The notes below the pieces were generated by a model, which did no database searches, was not told the origin of the DNA, and saw only the letters and a program-made list of their open reading frames with translations. 64,000 bases of DNA from Agaricus subrufescens (lineage: Eukaryota > Basidiomycota > Agaricomycetes > Agaricales > Agaricaceae): assembly GCA_029945375.1 (NCBI GenBank), contig CM057067.1:1-64000 (forward strand), written 5' to 3'. Positions 20,659 through 33,317 of the stretch are shown here, piece by piece. The stretch's first letter is position 1, and every line of letters starts with the position of its first letter. Position numbers and translations under genes: made by a program.

Positions 20659-22273
20659 ATGCTCACTACTACAAACAGAGATATATGGAGACATATCGTC
20701 ACGTATTTTCGTTTCTCTTGGACATCCGATAGTGCGGCAGATGTCAAGATCAACAGAAGCACTCTACTTTCGATTGCGCTGGTGTGTTCTGAGCTTACTG
20801 CCGTCGCAGTTAGAGAGCTCTGGAGATCAGTTAAGAGCCTCGAGCCCATCATATATGCATTCAACCCTCCTCCTTTTCGAACTTCGTCACCTGCCTTAGA
20901 ATATATACGTGACAATAACGACTACTGGGTATGGATAACAGTGATTGTCTATGAGTTCTATCCTCATTAACTCTGAACAGAAATATACTCATGATTCCGA
21001 CCTCTTGACAAATGATGTCAGGTCGCGGGTTCTCGGCTACCTATCTCACGTTCAATATTTTCTTTTCCCCATCTTTCCCAGCTCGAGAGAACGCACCCTT
21101 TGGCAAGCCCTCCAAGCTTTCAACTGGATAACCCCACTTTGTCCGGGTTTACGTGGAATCATGTTTACGGGAGCAAATAACCACCCCAGTATGACTTATC
21201 ACCTAGTTCCGTTTTTGGTACCCTCTATGCGGAGCATAACTTTTGACTCCGCCACTACATCTTTGGATGAACAAATGGTAGTGATGCTACTGGACATGAT
21301 CAAGCATCGGGATATCCAAATCACTCACATTGTATATACTGGCTATACTTCTTATCGCGTCGTGGGACACATCTTCCAATTCTTAACCCTTCGCTCCGCA
21401 AAAGTACAAAATACCCCACAATACCCTGAGCTCGTGGACGCTTCCGACATCTTATCTTTTCGATCTACCCTTCTTACAAATTTATACCTTGACATTGGCA
21501 TATTTCAACCCACTCACCAGATCGGGGATTGGATAGAAACCCTCCAATCATTATCTATGCTTACCTTGCAAGGCAGTACATCAACGATTACTGACTGCCT
21601 GCAAAAACGGAGGTTTGCTTCAGTACATTCCCTCACTCTCTTCTTGCGCCAACCACATCGAATGCCTTTCTTGGGCCCTAATGTTTTTGCCATAATTTCT
21701 GCTGCATTCCCCCATCTCATCGACCTACACCTTGAAAACAGGGAAAATTACAATATAATGTCCGCTGCTATCACACCATCTGATATCCATCTGTTGCGCG
21801 AAAGGCCGATGCGGCGCTTGGCCATCTGCTACCTGTATCTGGACCTATCCACACCAAAAGTTATTGACATCATAGAAACTTGGCCTACCTTAGAACGCCT
21901 ATCATTGGTACCTGACCCAAGAATACCTTTCCAGAGATATAATGCGTTCGAGCTCCTACCCTATATTTCTCGCCATGCACCCAACGTTACCGATTTGAAT
22001 TTACCTTTGGACGTGTCATCGTCCGTAGCTCAGCCCTTGATCGCTAGAATGGTCGTATGTCCTTTGCATCAGTTGGAGTTGGTTCACGTGCAGAACCTTC
22101 CATCAAGTTTGGGGGAGAAGCTTATTCTTGCTCGGAACCTCGTTACTCTGTTTCCGAGGCTTGAGGTTGTGACGTCGAACCTAGACGTCAGAGAGCTACA
22201 GCTGATTGTTACGTCATTTCGAGAGATGTTATCTTCACTTCCGATAAGAAGTGACAATCTGTATCGGGCATAA
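20659..22273 (+). CDS. F-box-like/LRR family protein, intact copy
   Basis: Two exons, 20659-20928 and 20981-22273, give 1,563 coding bases, a multiple of three, for 520 residues. The intron is GT...AG (52 bases) and lies at the same place as in the next paralog. Exon 1 carries a degenerate F-box-like helix bundle (RDIWRHIVTYF, LLSIALVCSELTAVAV, ELWRSVKSLEPII). Exon 2 holds irregular leucine-rich repeats, including LTSLDIDLG-like and TLERLSLVP-like strands. Proteins with this layout are numerous in Agaricomycetes and are assumed to be adaptors of SCF ubiquitin ligases. Substrate and localisation are unknown. Start chosen as the first ATG in frame, with a short N-terminal leader like its paralog. 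Confidence 0.85.
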
Positions 22274-22773
22274 CACCAGCTCCTTTAGATCGGACAAAAC
22301 GAATTAACATTTTTGTGTATGTTGCTTGTGACTGTATGTATTACAGATACTCGCTTATCTTTGTCTACCAACAATGCTCTGCATGATTGAGGAACGTTGT
22401 TGCGTCGTCATCTTACATATTGCAAAAAGCAAGATAAATTTGCTCTTGGAGATGTAATATATCATTGAAACATACTCTATCATTCGCGCTTGGTTCCTCG
22501 CTTAGAATATGACGCTCTCAGCTTTAAATCACTCACCTCATGTCACAAGCAGGCATTGAATTGCAGTGGTCACCGGGCCAGTGGGCTGCATCGCATAAGT
22601 TAAATTTTTCTTCTTTTCCATTTCTGGTTTCGAAGGGCTTACATGACCTGCTTCGCTCTAGTCTGATACTCTCCCCCAAGTCCCATCTACCTAAATAATT
22701 CTTTCCTATAGCATCATACACAGTTACGGATATACAGGAGGTTCCTTCCCTGTCCACTCTTACGCCTCATAGG
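22274..22773. other. Intergenic sequence
   Basis: 3' flank of the F-box-like gene. No gene or repeat recognised. Confidence 0.4.
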
Positions 22774-23059
22774 ATGAACGACGGGGATCTGAAAGTCGCC
22801 CTCACCAGCCTCGGCAAGCAATCCTCGACGGCCAAATGTGACAAAACAAAGCATGTTCATCGTACTTACAGCCAAAAGTCGGCTACCTGCCACCGGTCTT
22901 CCAACTTTCTGACATGACTAGGACTACTATCGTCGAGGCGCTGAGTCCTGACCAGAAGACCACTGTGAACTGGAAAATTCATGTAACACTTCTTCTTTCT
23001 TCAACTTTTAGCAAGTTGTTCTGGCCGGGATGTTGAATGCCAAGCTCGACGTAGAATAA
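22774..23059 (+). pseudogene. Possible small gene or remnant, unknown
   Basis: An ATG at 22774 opens MNDGDLKVALTSLGKQS. After a break in frame, a protein-like segment runs KVGYLPPVFQLSDMTRT and IVEALSPDQKTTVNWKIH to about 22980. A further short segment (QVVLAGMLNAKLDVE) ends at TAA 23057-23059. Joining the pieces needs one or two introns of about 30-35 bases, which is short for this genome, so it may be a decayed gene. I do not recognise the family. Confidence 0.3.
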
Positions 23060-23669
23060 ACTAGGCAGGGACCGGAATAAATTATTACTCCGAAAGAATC
23101 GGGTTAGTAGTTTTCAAGTTAGTGGAGTTTGTGGTGAGTAATAAAATAGAAATTTGATATTCTAATGGAATGAGAGCAACGCGAGAACTAGGTGTTTCAC
23201 TAAAGCTTGTCATCGTTTTGGAGACACATGAATTAGATCTACCGAGAGTGAAATGAGTCACATTCACAATCATCACACATGTGGCCCAACGAGGTTTGTC
23301 ACGGCTTGCAGCCGCGCGACACGTTGTTCCGTAACGTTCACGGCTACCCCTCACCAAACTCTGTGCGCCACCTCTTTCTCTAGTGCTCACTCTCTTATCG
23401 GGATTGGCCGATACCTTCGCTTCGTGAGTACAGGGTTATACTCAACCTCTCACAGTAGGTTATATTTCACCAATATCTGATAACATTGAGGCAGTGTTTC
23501 AACCTTTCTTAACTATATAGTAGGGGAACGCATTTGAAAGAGTGGTTAGGAAGACTGCGAAATCTGTCACAACACCATTTTATATAGTGGTGATTCCAAG
23601 TAGGACGAGGACAACAGCGCGGCCGGGTTAAACATTCAACTTCTGAAGTGGCATACCAGCGATTGAACC
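23060..23669. other. Intergenic sequence
   Basis: No coding frame or repeat recognised. It must include the promoter of the next gene. Confidence 0.4.
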
Positions 23670-25287
23670 ATGCATATAGCTACAAACAGAGACGTGTGGG
23701 GACACATTGTCCAATATTACCGAGTCTCTTTTTCGGATGATAGCGCAAGAGAATTAAAGATCAGCAGAAGCACCCTACTTGCAATCGCACTTGCGTCCTC
23801 CGAGCTAACTGCCGTCGCAGTTGCCGAGCTCTGGAGGTCTGTGAAGACTCTCGAACCCATCATACATGCATTCAACCCTCCTCCATTCCAGGCTGTATCA
23901 CCCGCCTTTGAATACAAACATGACGATTTCTCCGACTACTGGGTAAGGATAATAGTAAACAACCTGCAATTCAGCTCTGATCAAATTCGGATAGGAGATA
24001 GTTCGTGCTCCAGACTCCCTGACAAACGGGGTCAGGTCGCGGATTCTCGATTACTTGTCATATGTTCAATATCTTCATTTCCCCATCTATCCGAGCTCGA
24101 AGGAACGAACTCTTTGGCAAGCTCTCCAGGCTTTTAATTGGATAAACCCTCTTTGTCCGAATTTACGTGGGATCACGTTCACTGCAGGGGGAAGTTATCC
24201 TTGTATGAATTATCATCTAGTTCCCCTCCTGGTGCCGTCCGTGCGTAGCATAAGGTTTGACTCAGCTACCACAGACTGGGACGAAGCAGCAGTGTCGATG
24301 CTACTGAGCTTGATTCAGCATCGCGATGTTCATATTTCCGACATTTCATTTACTGGTCATGCCTCTCGTCGCGTTGTGAAACAGATCTTCCAATTCCCCA
24401 GGCTTAAATTCGCAAAATTAATCAATATCGGTGGCCTCGCAGGCTTCATGACAGTTTCCGATGTCGGGTGTTTTGGGTCCTCGAGTTTCCTGACGAATTT
24501 AGATATCGACCTCGGTATCTTTCAATCGACACTTAATTTGGGAGAGTGGATAGAAAGTCTGCAATCACTGTCTACTCTTTCTTTACTGGGCGAGGCGACA
24601 GCAATTATCGAGTGCTTGCAGAATCGGAGTTATGCTGCAGTACACTCACTTAGCCTCTTTCTGCGTGTGCCGGTCGGTACGCCTGATGTGGAGCCAAATA
24701 TTTTCGCCATTATTTCCACAACATTCCCTATTCTCAACAGTTTATTCCTTGAAAACAAGGAGGACCGTGACATAATGACCACCGCTATCACACTCTCCGA
24801 TATCTACGCTTTTCGAAGCAGGAAAATGCGTTCCTTGGTGATCTCACGTTTACGATGGTCCCTGACCTACGCAAATGTTATTGATTTCATAAGGACTTGG
24901 CCAACCCTAGAACGTTTAGGTTTGGTACCTCACCCAAAGCTAGGCTTTGAGGGATATCGTGCCTTCAAGCTCCTAGTCTATATTTCTGGCTACGCGCCAC
25001 ATATCACCGACTTGAAATTACCCTTGTCTATGTCTTCGTTGGTCACGATACAACCTCTCATCATTAGACCGACTGTGTGTCCTTTACAACGCTTGGAGTT
25101 GCCCGAAGTCCAGAATCTTCCTTCAAGCTTAAAAGGGAAACTAATGCTTTGCCAAAACCTCGTCACTCTTTTCCCGAGGCTTAATGCCGTGACGTCGGAT
25201 AAAGATGTTCAAGAGATACAGGCGATTGTCGAGTCATTCCGAGGGGTCTTGTCTTCGCCACCAATGAGGGGCGATAATCTGTACTAG
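23670..25287 (+). CDS. F-box-like/LRR family protein, intact copy
   Basis: Exons 23670-23942 and 23995-25287 total 1,566 bases for 521 residues. The single 52-base intron (GTAAGG...ATAG) falls after the conserved SDYW codons, at the same site as in the copy at 20.7 kb. Exon 1 begins MHIATNRDVWGHIV and contains the F-box-like LLAIALASSELTAVAVAELW. Exon 2 carries the leucine-rich part and ends RGDNLY. It is collinear with the other three copies, so the cluster arose by tandem duplication. Function is inferred from the family (ubiquitin-ligase adaptor); no partner is evident. Confidence 0.85.
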
Positions 25288-26784
25288 ACACATCACCGGT
25301 ATCTTTTCACTTTGTAGTTGGCAGGCCTACAGAGTGGGCTCGAGTCTTTGTATATGATGTTTGTGTTTAATTAACGGTGGTATTACTAATCCATAAGACG
25401 CTATACTAAATGGATAGATACGAGGATCGTATTCGACGAGAGAAAGGGAATATAAGACAACTACGTTTGTCCTCTGGCTTTTATTCCTATTACTTATCTA
25501 CTTCTCTGGTTGCACAGGGCCTACGCTTGTCACAAGGTATCCCACTGTTTCCAGTCTCAAGATATCTCTTCCGCTTATACAGTGAAACCGAGTTATGCTT
25601 GTAGAGCTCCGTCATTGATCTGGGAGATTGCGGACAGTTGTGTCTACTGTGGAATAAGGATGTTCGGCACTGCGTGTTACCTATTTCGTCATATATTTTT
25701 CAATTTTTGGAGCTTCGTTTATCATAAACCAACGTAATGCTCGTTATTCCTCGGACGTTTCTGCTGTAGACTTCTTTAGAAACTTGAAACTCGTCATAAT
25801 CACTTAGCCTCGAATAATTGGAGTTGATAAGATTGATGTATTGAATAAGTGTTAGTACTAAACTCCCAAAGCTTAAAGTAGTCAAGTCATATGAATGTCT
25901 CTCGTATAGCCTAGCGCTTCATCAGTGCAAGAGTCACAGCCTTCTCTTCGATCCTCTGAATTGCATTTCAACCTCGTAATTCTTGCTCGAAAGTGTTACA
26001 GCGCAAAGATTTTTATTCTATTCTGCTCGCCTCTCAACATATATAGAATTTACTAAATGACACAATTCTATCCTTGCACCTGTCTCTACAAGATATCGGT
26101 TGCGACCGTCGGAGCTACCTCAGGTCCAGAAACTTCCATGTGGTCTGCAAAGGTGTGCGCGCTTTATCGAAACGTGGTTCTCCTTTACCGAGGAAAGCTC
26201 CCTGTCTGGACCTTCCTTGGCGATAACGTGGGAGGTCTTCGAGTAATCGTCCAAATTTATGTAGCGTGATATCTTGGTTTCACCTGACACACCCAATGTC
26301 ATCCTCCAGCTCGTGATATAACCCGTCTCTAGCTTTGTCGCTATGCTCGTAATATTCATCTAGGATGACGTCGTGCGTGTAGAATTAGCATCATCACTTT
26401 GCGCGCCCCACCCCCACTTGACGAATTAATACATAAAGCTTTGATCGGATACGGATGTACAACCATCACCTCGGATGTAACGATGGCACGGAGTAAGAGA
26501 TAAGACTTTATGGAGGGCTTGCAATAGAGGGAGTTTGGTGTGGATCGACGGGGACTGAGGGTGGCGTAATTTGAATAATTGTGAATGTGTTCCGAAAGTT
26601 CGAACTTTGTGGCTTTTTGCTGATCGCCACCTGCTCAACTTATATATTCCATTTATTTTCAAGGTTAAAATCATTAAAAAATAGTTGATTTGATATTGTT
26701 GTCCGCTATTGCTCGGTTTAAAATACAAATGACGTTTATGGGTACAGAATGCTGGTGTCGGTCGTGTACAAAGCCGGGGAGAGC
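25288..26784. other. 1.5-kb intergenic region
   Basis: AT-rich; the open frames are short and lack any family signature. I see no repeat or RNA gene. Confidence 0.45.
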
Positions 26785-27399
26785 TCATTCAGAATCTTCG
26801 TCGCTATCATCAGGTAGTTGGAACCATGTGTTGTAGGAAGCCATACTCCAGAGGAGGTCCATACGAAGAACGCCATCATTTTTCATTGTTTGAGTGAATT
26901 CCGAAAGCAGTTCTTCGTCAACATCAGGAAGCCCTCCGTTGATGTGATTACAAAGGTGTAATGAACCTGAAGTGACGTGGATCAGTTAACTATTGAATTG
27001 AAAGATTGAACGACTTGCCTGAATTCGGACAATTTTCTTTGGCCTATAATCACTTGATGTAAGAAAAGGCGGACGGAGCTGAGGATGAAGACATACCCCG
27101 TTAGTGCACCTCCAGTCAATGAAACTTTCCAAACTGCGCCTCAAATTGGGATGATTTTCGGCAGGAGCCCTATGTACTCTTTAGTCAAATAACGTCAATC
27201 TTACATGTACAACATACTGCTGATAAACTGTACAAATCAGCTGTTCCTCCACTGGAGACAGAGTATATCCCTTCTCTTCAACGTAGTCGTGAGGGAAGCC
27301 ACAGTGGCGGCTCGTCGAGATGGCACGCCTTGCGGATCCCTGGGTTGAAAGAGAAGTAGTGGAGGGGGCTCGGAGGTCGAACTTAGACGGAGCACCCAT
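26785..27399 (-). CDS. Unknown small protein, 150 aa
   Basis: Four exons (27234-27399, 27097-27176, 27019-27043, 26785-26966) sum to 453 bases, a multiple of three. The protein runs from MGAPSKFDL through CGFPHDYVEEKGYTLSP, ENHPNLRRSLESFIDWRC, KENCPNSG, LHLCNHINGGLPDVDEELL to an acidic end, DDSDEDSE. Intron 3 uses a GC donor (CAG|GCAAGT) and an AG acceptor. The start is the ATG in CCCATGG; a TATAAATA-like box lies about 90 bases upstream. The frame is open further upstream, but without ATG. There is no signal peptide from this start. I do not recognise the family; the PHDYVEEKGYTLSP and INGGLPDVDEEL stretches look conserved in style. The first intron (57 bases) is the least certain. Confidence 0.6.
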
Positions 27400-27978
27400 G
27401 GGTAGCCAAGCTAGCGAGGTTAAAGAGGTTAGAGCAAAGGAAAGAAACGATGGGAGCAATAGACACCGACTAGTTGGGTATTTATATCCAAAATCTGACG
27501 CCTTTATTAGCCCAGGCTGTGGCCCACAGAAGGATACGGATAATGACCTTTTGTGACAAAAATAGTACCGTCGAGATCAGGGTAACTCACCTTGTTCCGC
27601 TTCCATAGATAAGGTAGTTGATATCAGAACACTTGTGCATTGTGTTTGTTACAAGTTATCAGATCATTGCACACTAGTATCACTGTTACCTTATTGTGTG
27701 CATTCCGTTTTCGGTGTTACCGGGGAGCAAGCATTACGTTCGCTTATTGTCATAATGCTTGTAACAGAATTCCCGCCTGAGCTTTGTGTGCGGTGTTACG
27801 AGGCAATAAGTTCTTCGAAAGAAGTAACGGTGGGCGACAATAAGTCGAAAGACAACAATGTAGAGTTTTGTTTGATTCACAAGGTGATGGCGTCTCACAC
27901 TTCCCGACACACGTAATTATAGGATCGTTCCCATGGTAACATTGAATTCTGGTCGACACAAATGTCTGCGACATTCAG
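27400..27978. other. Intergenic sequence between two minus-strand genes
   Basis: Contains a TATAAATA-like promoter element for the small gene at about 27487. Nothing else recognised. Confidence 0.4.
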
Positions 27979-29225
27979 CTAAGAGGAAAAGGCTCGAGTA
28001 AGTGCCCTTCCTGCATCGCCTACTAGCCTTCTGCCAATCTCCAAGGCCCTGATAATGCTTTAGTTCACGTGATGGACGGATCAAAACCCTACTCACCCTG
28101 CAATGGTTCAAAGACAATAACAATTAATTAACCCTTGAAAACAACAAAGGGCCAGATGAGTACGTACCGTCCATAGCCATGATAGGGTGTGGAGCGCCGG
28201 GATACACTACCGTTTCAATCTCAACCCCTGCCTTCTTCAATTTCTCTCCATATGCAATTCCTTCATTCTTCAGTATATCCATCTCGCACACAGCTATCCA
28301 TGCCTTCGGTGCCTGAGCAATGAGTTCGTCAGGGGCAAAAGCGGGCGAGGCATCCCATTTGATCCAATCTTCTTTGTTTGGCAGATAGTTATTTTTGAAC
28401 CAATCCATCCTGACTGGGGTTAACCATGGAGTATGCTGATTTTCTTTCCACAGATTCTCGACAGATGCTGTGTTATCAGTAACTGGGACGATCAGCAGTT
28501 GCAACAACAAGGGGATATTTCGCTCGACAGCTTTAAGGCTGAGAGTAGCCGCTAGATTCCCTCCGCTATTGTTCCACGATAAAGCAGGATACAAGGAAGG
28601 AGTGGATGATCTTTTTACCTCGAGGAACCGCCCACCGCGATACGAGAAGGATTGATGTTTATTTCGCTCGGTCCTTTTGACACGACCCACTCTAAAGATT
28701 CGATAGCATCCTCTACAGCAGCAGGATATCGGTTTTCGGGTGCAAGGCGGTAGTCCACAGAGACTGCCACACAATTCGCCACTAGAATAGTGGATCAGGA
28801 ACCAATTCAAGGACAGGAAAAATATCGTTTGGCCGACCGTTGACCATTTGAGTTACAAATGAGGTTTCCGAAGATATATTTCCGAGGGTCCATCCTCCTA
28901 TGTAGTATGTCAGACGACGCCCACAAATATATAAGAAAGCGCTGATGCCAAACAAACCACCGTGGAACCAAATGAACACCGGCCATCCGCCAGCGGGTCG
29001 TTCCCCTTTCGGAGTGAATACTCGAACCCTTGCTTTGGAGAGATCATAATCCTTTGTGCTACCAACTTCCAAGGGTTCGGAACTCCCAGGTACGGTAGGT
29101 CCCTCACGGATTTTCGGATCCCACGGCAGAGTTTCAGGAGGAACGATATGACCTTCGATGTGAGTCTTGTGAAAGGCCACATATTGAGGGTCGATCCTAT
29201 CGATAACTGAAGGATGTATCGACAT
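27979..29225 (-). CDS. Alpha/beta hydrolase fold esterase/lipase (HSL type)
   Basis: Exons 28958-29225, 28838-28897, 28619-28781, about 28164-28565 and 27979-28048 give about 320 residues, the usual size for this family. The HGGGW oxyanion motif is rebuilt across intron 1. YRLAPE follows. The nucleophile motif reads GGSSGG (usual GDSAGG) across intron 3. The catalytic Asp is in EMDILKNEG and the His in GAPHPIMAMDG. The end ALEIGRRLVGDAGRAL lies in the last exon. This is the alpha/beta hydrolase-3 (PF07859-type) signature; such enzymes cleave esters of small or medium acyl groups. No signal peptide, so probably cytosolic. Splicing before the last exon is ambiguous (donor 28167 with a one-base exon at 28097, or donor 28163). 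Confidence 0.85.
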
Positions 29226-30504
29226 GCTGAATAAAACTGATAAGGAGATACAGAAGATCCCAGTGAGAATAACCTTTTATACCATCACAACGGCTATTTA
29301 CCGGCCCGTTTGGATCCGGGCCGACGATCTACACCCCGTTAATATAGTATATCATCACAGGAACAAACTTCAGAGCTTAGACTCGGAGGGACAGGTGCAA
29401 TTTCTGACGAGTACTAATCCCAAGGTGAGTTGCCGCCATCGCTCACTGCTTGTTTCAAATAAAGAGAATCGAGATTTAGAAGATGTGGTGCACGTTCAGT
29501 CCGAGCCCTATGTGACAGTAAGTACGCGGGCTTAAATGAACGTTTCCAAGTGATATTAAGCAGGTTGTCAGGTTTTCTCCGTACCGGAGACATGTTCTCG
29601 ACACCATCGAACCTGAATCCAGAAGTTCATAGTACACACTTAGTATAATTAGGTTGTTCTACAACTACTAGTTACCCTCAGTAAAAAAAGGGTTTCAGTC
29701 TTTTCGGGGTCATGAACAAAGCCGGAAGTACTAATTTCAAGAAGAGTACCAGAACAATAGCCGAAAAAGAGATTCCGGCGTTGTTCTGGACCATATCCGT
29801 GTTTTTATGGCCTTATACGACTTTTAACTGATATTATACAGGCATTCTTCATGCGTTCTTCGGGGTATAAAAATAGAGATTCATACAAAACTCAGGGGCT
29901 AACTCAGCCTCAGAAATCTGTTTTATGCTGAAGACACCCAGAATTAACCTGGAATAACCTGAATTATGATGAAAGTATTTTTTTACTGAGAGTTACCAGT
30001 CACGTAGAACCTAGCAAGCGGTGCAAATAAAACTTCACGACCTAGGAGGGCAGACACTGGACAGCAGGCAGAAAACAGAAGCTTTTCGTTATAACGCTCA
30101 ATGATTGTATGATACAGGCCCGAGATACCGCCACGACGTTTCGAGTTCGCTTGCCTATTTTGCCTACTCTAGGTCCTTGACTCTTTGCATCGAAAGGCTC
30201 CGTGTTGCATAGAATATACACAAATGCCTGTGCCATTACCCGTGAAGACTTCCAGCTTCGTTCGCAAGACTTATATCATAGATCACTACTTTACGAGATA
30301 TTGGAAGTCAAGAATGAGGACTTGCGGATTCTCGCCTAAGGTGACGAAACCTCTACCAAACGCGGATATCGGAACATCATGGGCGCTTGTTTGCCTCGTG
30401 CCTGGGAACACGTTCCTTCGAGGCTGAGAGCACACGGCCTTCTTCGTCTCCTGCGGTGACGTCCCTCGGGATCCTCCCTCCTTACTTTGACGTACTTCAG
30501 TATC
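29226..30504. other. 1.3-kb intergenic region
   Basis: Shared upstream region of two divergent genes. No coding frame that I can support. Confidence 0.45.
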
Positions 30505-31307
30505 ATGGCAAAGCAACCATCTGGATTCCCTGGCCAAAATGCTAGGTGAGGAATTGACGTGGCGAATACATCGTTTTCGGTTCTAACCAGTGGCTAGATA
30601 TGTGACCGATTTCACTAAGGCTCTCGCAAGCGAAGTTAGGATCCTCCTTGCTGAAGTTGGAAAATTAAGAGATGAGCGGAGACAGTTGCAATAGTGCGTT
30701 TTCAGTGTCCTTTTCCATCGTGTGAAACCCACCGAGAAACAGCGAAATCTCCGAGCTTATGGCTGTAAAGTCAAAACATGGAGCTGGTGGTGAATACTCT
30801 CCCGACTGGAGACCTAAGGTGCGTCGTGCTGCTCGATTCTTTAGTCGATTTCCCTTCAAGTTGACCTTTTTGCAGATAGAAGGTCCGCCTCCGCCTGCAG
30901 AAGTAGCGGCGCCACCCCCACCTCCTGCGATAGAGGACGAACCTATTCAGGCTCGACCAGGTTGGCGGGTAGTTCACAAACGTCCAGAGCGGAGGGCAAT
31001 TAAGGGCAAACAACCGGTCGCCCCCGCTCCTGTCCCTCCACAACCTATGCCCATGCCCGAGCCGCCGCGACCCGAGTTACCTGCGTGGGCCCAGTGGCGA
31101 CGTCAGTGCAGTCTCAATCCGCATCTACTTTTGACCCACTCACCTGTTGTTTGCCATTTCTAGCTAATCCTCTCCTTGCCCCTGCACCAATGTCTGCTCC
31201 AAACACGCCCCCTCCTCCACCAGGACTCTTCGGTAATTATTGCAAGCTATGGCACTGAAATGGAAATTGATCCACTTCTAGGTCCGCCAACTCCACCCCC
31301 TAAATGA
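30505..31307 (+). CDS. Proline-rich coiled-coil hypothetical protein of Agaricomycetes, 177 aa
   Basis: Six exons (30505-30545, 30598-30693, 30743-30818, 30876-31101, 31164-31232, 31282-31307) sum to 534 bases, exactly 178 codons with TGA. All introns are GT-AG and 45-65 bases. The N-terminal half is a helix likely to form a coiled coil (ASEVRILLAEVGKLRDERR, then LQYEISELMAVKSKHG). The GGEYSPDWRP motif leads into a Pro-rich tail with PPPP runs, PGWRVVHKRP, a basic patch and WAQWRPNP. Proteins of this layout are widespread and uncharacterised in mushroom genomes, as far as I recall. The function is unknown; a scaffold or nucleic-acid-associated role would be a guess. Confidence 0.75.
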
Positions 31308-33317
31308 TTCTAGAAGAGTTTTGGAATCAAGAGACCAAGTGTATAAAAGGAAGTCTAATTAATTACTTGTACAACCATACGAAGAGTTTATATTTTCCTG
31401 TGCGTTTCCTAACCTATTCTATGCGTTTCTTGTTTTGCCCTTCGTGATCTTCTGGGAACAATTGGACCTGATTGAGAATTTGATCTTCGATTCGGTATTG
31501 ATGCGGCCCCAAGTTCATGGTACTTGACACTTTTCGACACGGAGATACTGTGGAAGCTGCGAGTCCCATCACGCAATTGGAGCGCCAAGACAGACTTCGA
31601 GACTGTCGAGCAGTAACTTGGCCGTTCCAGTGTCGGGGTAATGGGAGTCTCGAACTGCATTCCCGACAACGAACCCGAGGTGAACTGAAAAAGAAAAACA
31701 TCGCTTATCATCTATGACGTGTTTAAATTCAAAGTAGAATGCTCGGCCTGTCTGGCGCCACGTAAGCCGATCTCCGTGTTTGCGTTGTCTTGATGTTCGT
31801 TCATGTGGATCATTAGTATCGGGCAACATGTGCTGGATTAGTGTGCCTTGCAACGGCACTACGAAAGCTAGACAAGTCGCAGCAGACCTTCGAGCCTCGA
31901 TCATAACAAATCATCATTCCAAAGCTGTCTAAGGTTCCTCCGTGGTTGTGCCCCGATTTGTCCGTCAGGCATAAAATGATGAACACTACTATGCAGAGAA
32001 GTGTTCCAAATTTCCCGTCAAGTCTGTGATTGGCAGGCGTACTACATCTCAATGACACTGAGCGATAAATTGTTTAGTCGCAATTATGTTTGATGGATGT
32101 TCAGTACAAAAATTAGGAGCGAGTCCACTAGCATAAGGTTCGCTATTTTCCGGATGGACTTTTTTACTCCATGATGCAAGCACACTTTAGCTGTTTACGC
32201 ATCAAGTGGATCGATCACCAATTTCAAGAAGACGGCCCTTTGGAGTGGATGTAGTTTGCTTTAACCAGTGGTTCCATTGTAAGACTATCTAAAGAATGTG
32301 TCCAGGTTTCTCTTGACTTTGTTCGATTCTTATGTCTTTATGGTAAGGTTTAGAGTTTCCAACATGGGAATTTGAATCTATACGTCGACAGCATGTCGTG
32401 CCCCGTGATCCTCAAGAACTTTAGCTATTTGTAATCTGAGAATTTTGGAAGGGAGCTAAGCAATCGCACATTGTAAAAAGCTCAAACCGAAAGGGTAGGC
32501 TTCGATTTAGCGGTAATTGAGGACTGCATGGATTCTACGCTCACAGTGAACTGTGAAACAGGGCAGTGGTTGAATCACATCTATACAATGTTCAACCGGA
32601 TGTCGATATCACGTTCGACCTACAACGGAAAGAATTATCCACCAGGGTGAGTAAGATTGACCAAGTGGCCATAAGCTGCCCCTTCACATCCAATTTGTCC
32701 CATGTTATTTTATCAGAAAGATGGTCCGCGTTTCATCTAGTCTCCAGTGTATCGTTGATAACCCTGATCGTCGACCGCTTCATTTTCGGGTTCGCTGGCT
32801 CTCACGCACACGCACCGCAGCATATCTGAAAACAGAAAGATTGTTGTGAGCACACCTTCAACGACTGTCAAACTGCAATTAATGTCATATAAGTCTTTGA
32901 AAGCACAAGACTCTGAAGTACACGGATGTATTCCGGGAATAAGAACCCAAAATTCTCAGATGGTTTATGCGTCACGCGTTGGAACAATTCCCCCGATGAG
33001 TGGACGACGCGTGAAGCACCTAGTCCAACATTAGAGATGCTCATGCAATGCTCAACACGTACACTCACGTTTCATATGTTGTCAAACTTCTGCCAAGAGT
33101 TTAGAATTCGTCGGAGCGGAGAATTACTTTTTTGAGGGATTACTCACAACTCCCAGCCGGATAAACTTCGCTTACTCTAAACGTAATCGAACGATCTGCC
33201 TACTCAATACCTGCCTACGTCAGGTTTGCGCGCTTTAGAAAAAGTCTCCATAATTTAATTGACACATTCCAGGCTCATGATTCATCGAAACACTACTGCC
33301 TTGTTATGTCAATGATA
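31308..33317. other. 2-kb intergenic region
   Basis: Two overlapping minus-strand frames of about 95-100 codons (31409-31711) have no family signature and read like a degraded exon at best. The rest holds no gene, tRNA or repeat that I can support. Confidence 0.4.

Noticed and set aside
31409..31711. Overlapping 95-100-codon minus-strand frames
   Set aside because: No recognisable family, and two frames are open over the same bases; not enough to call a gene.
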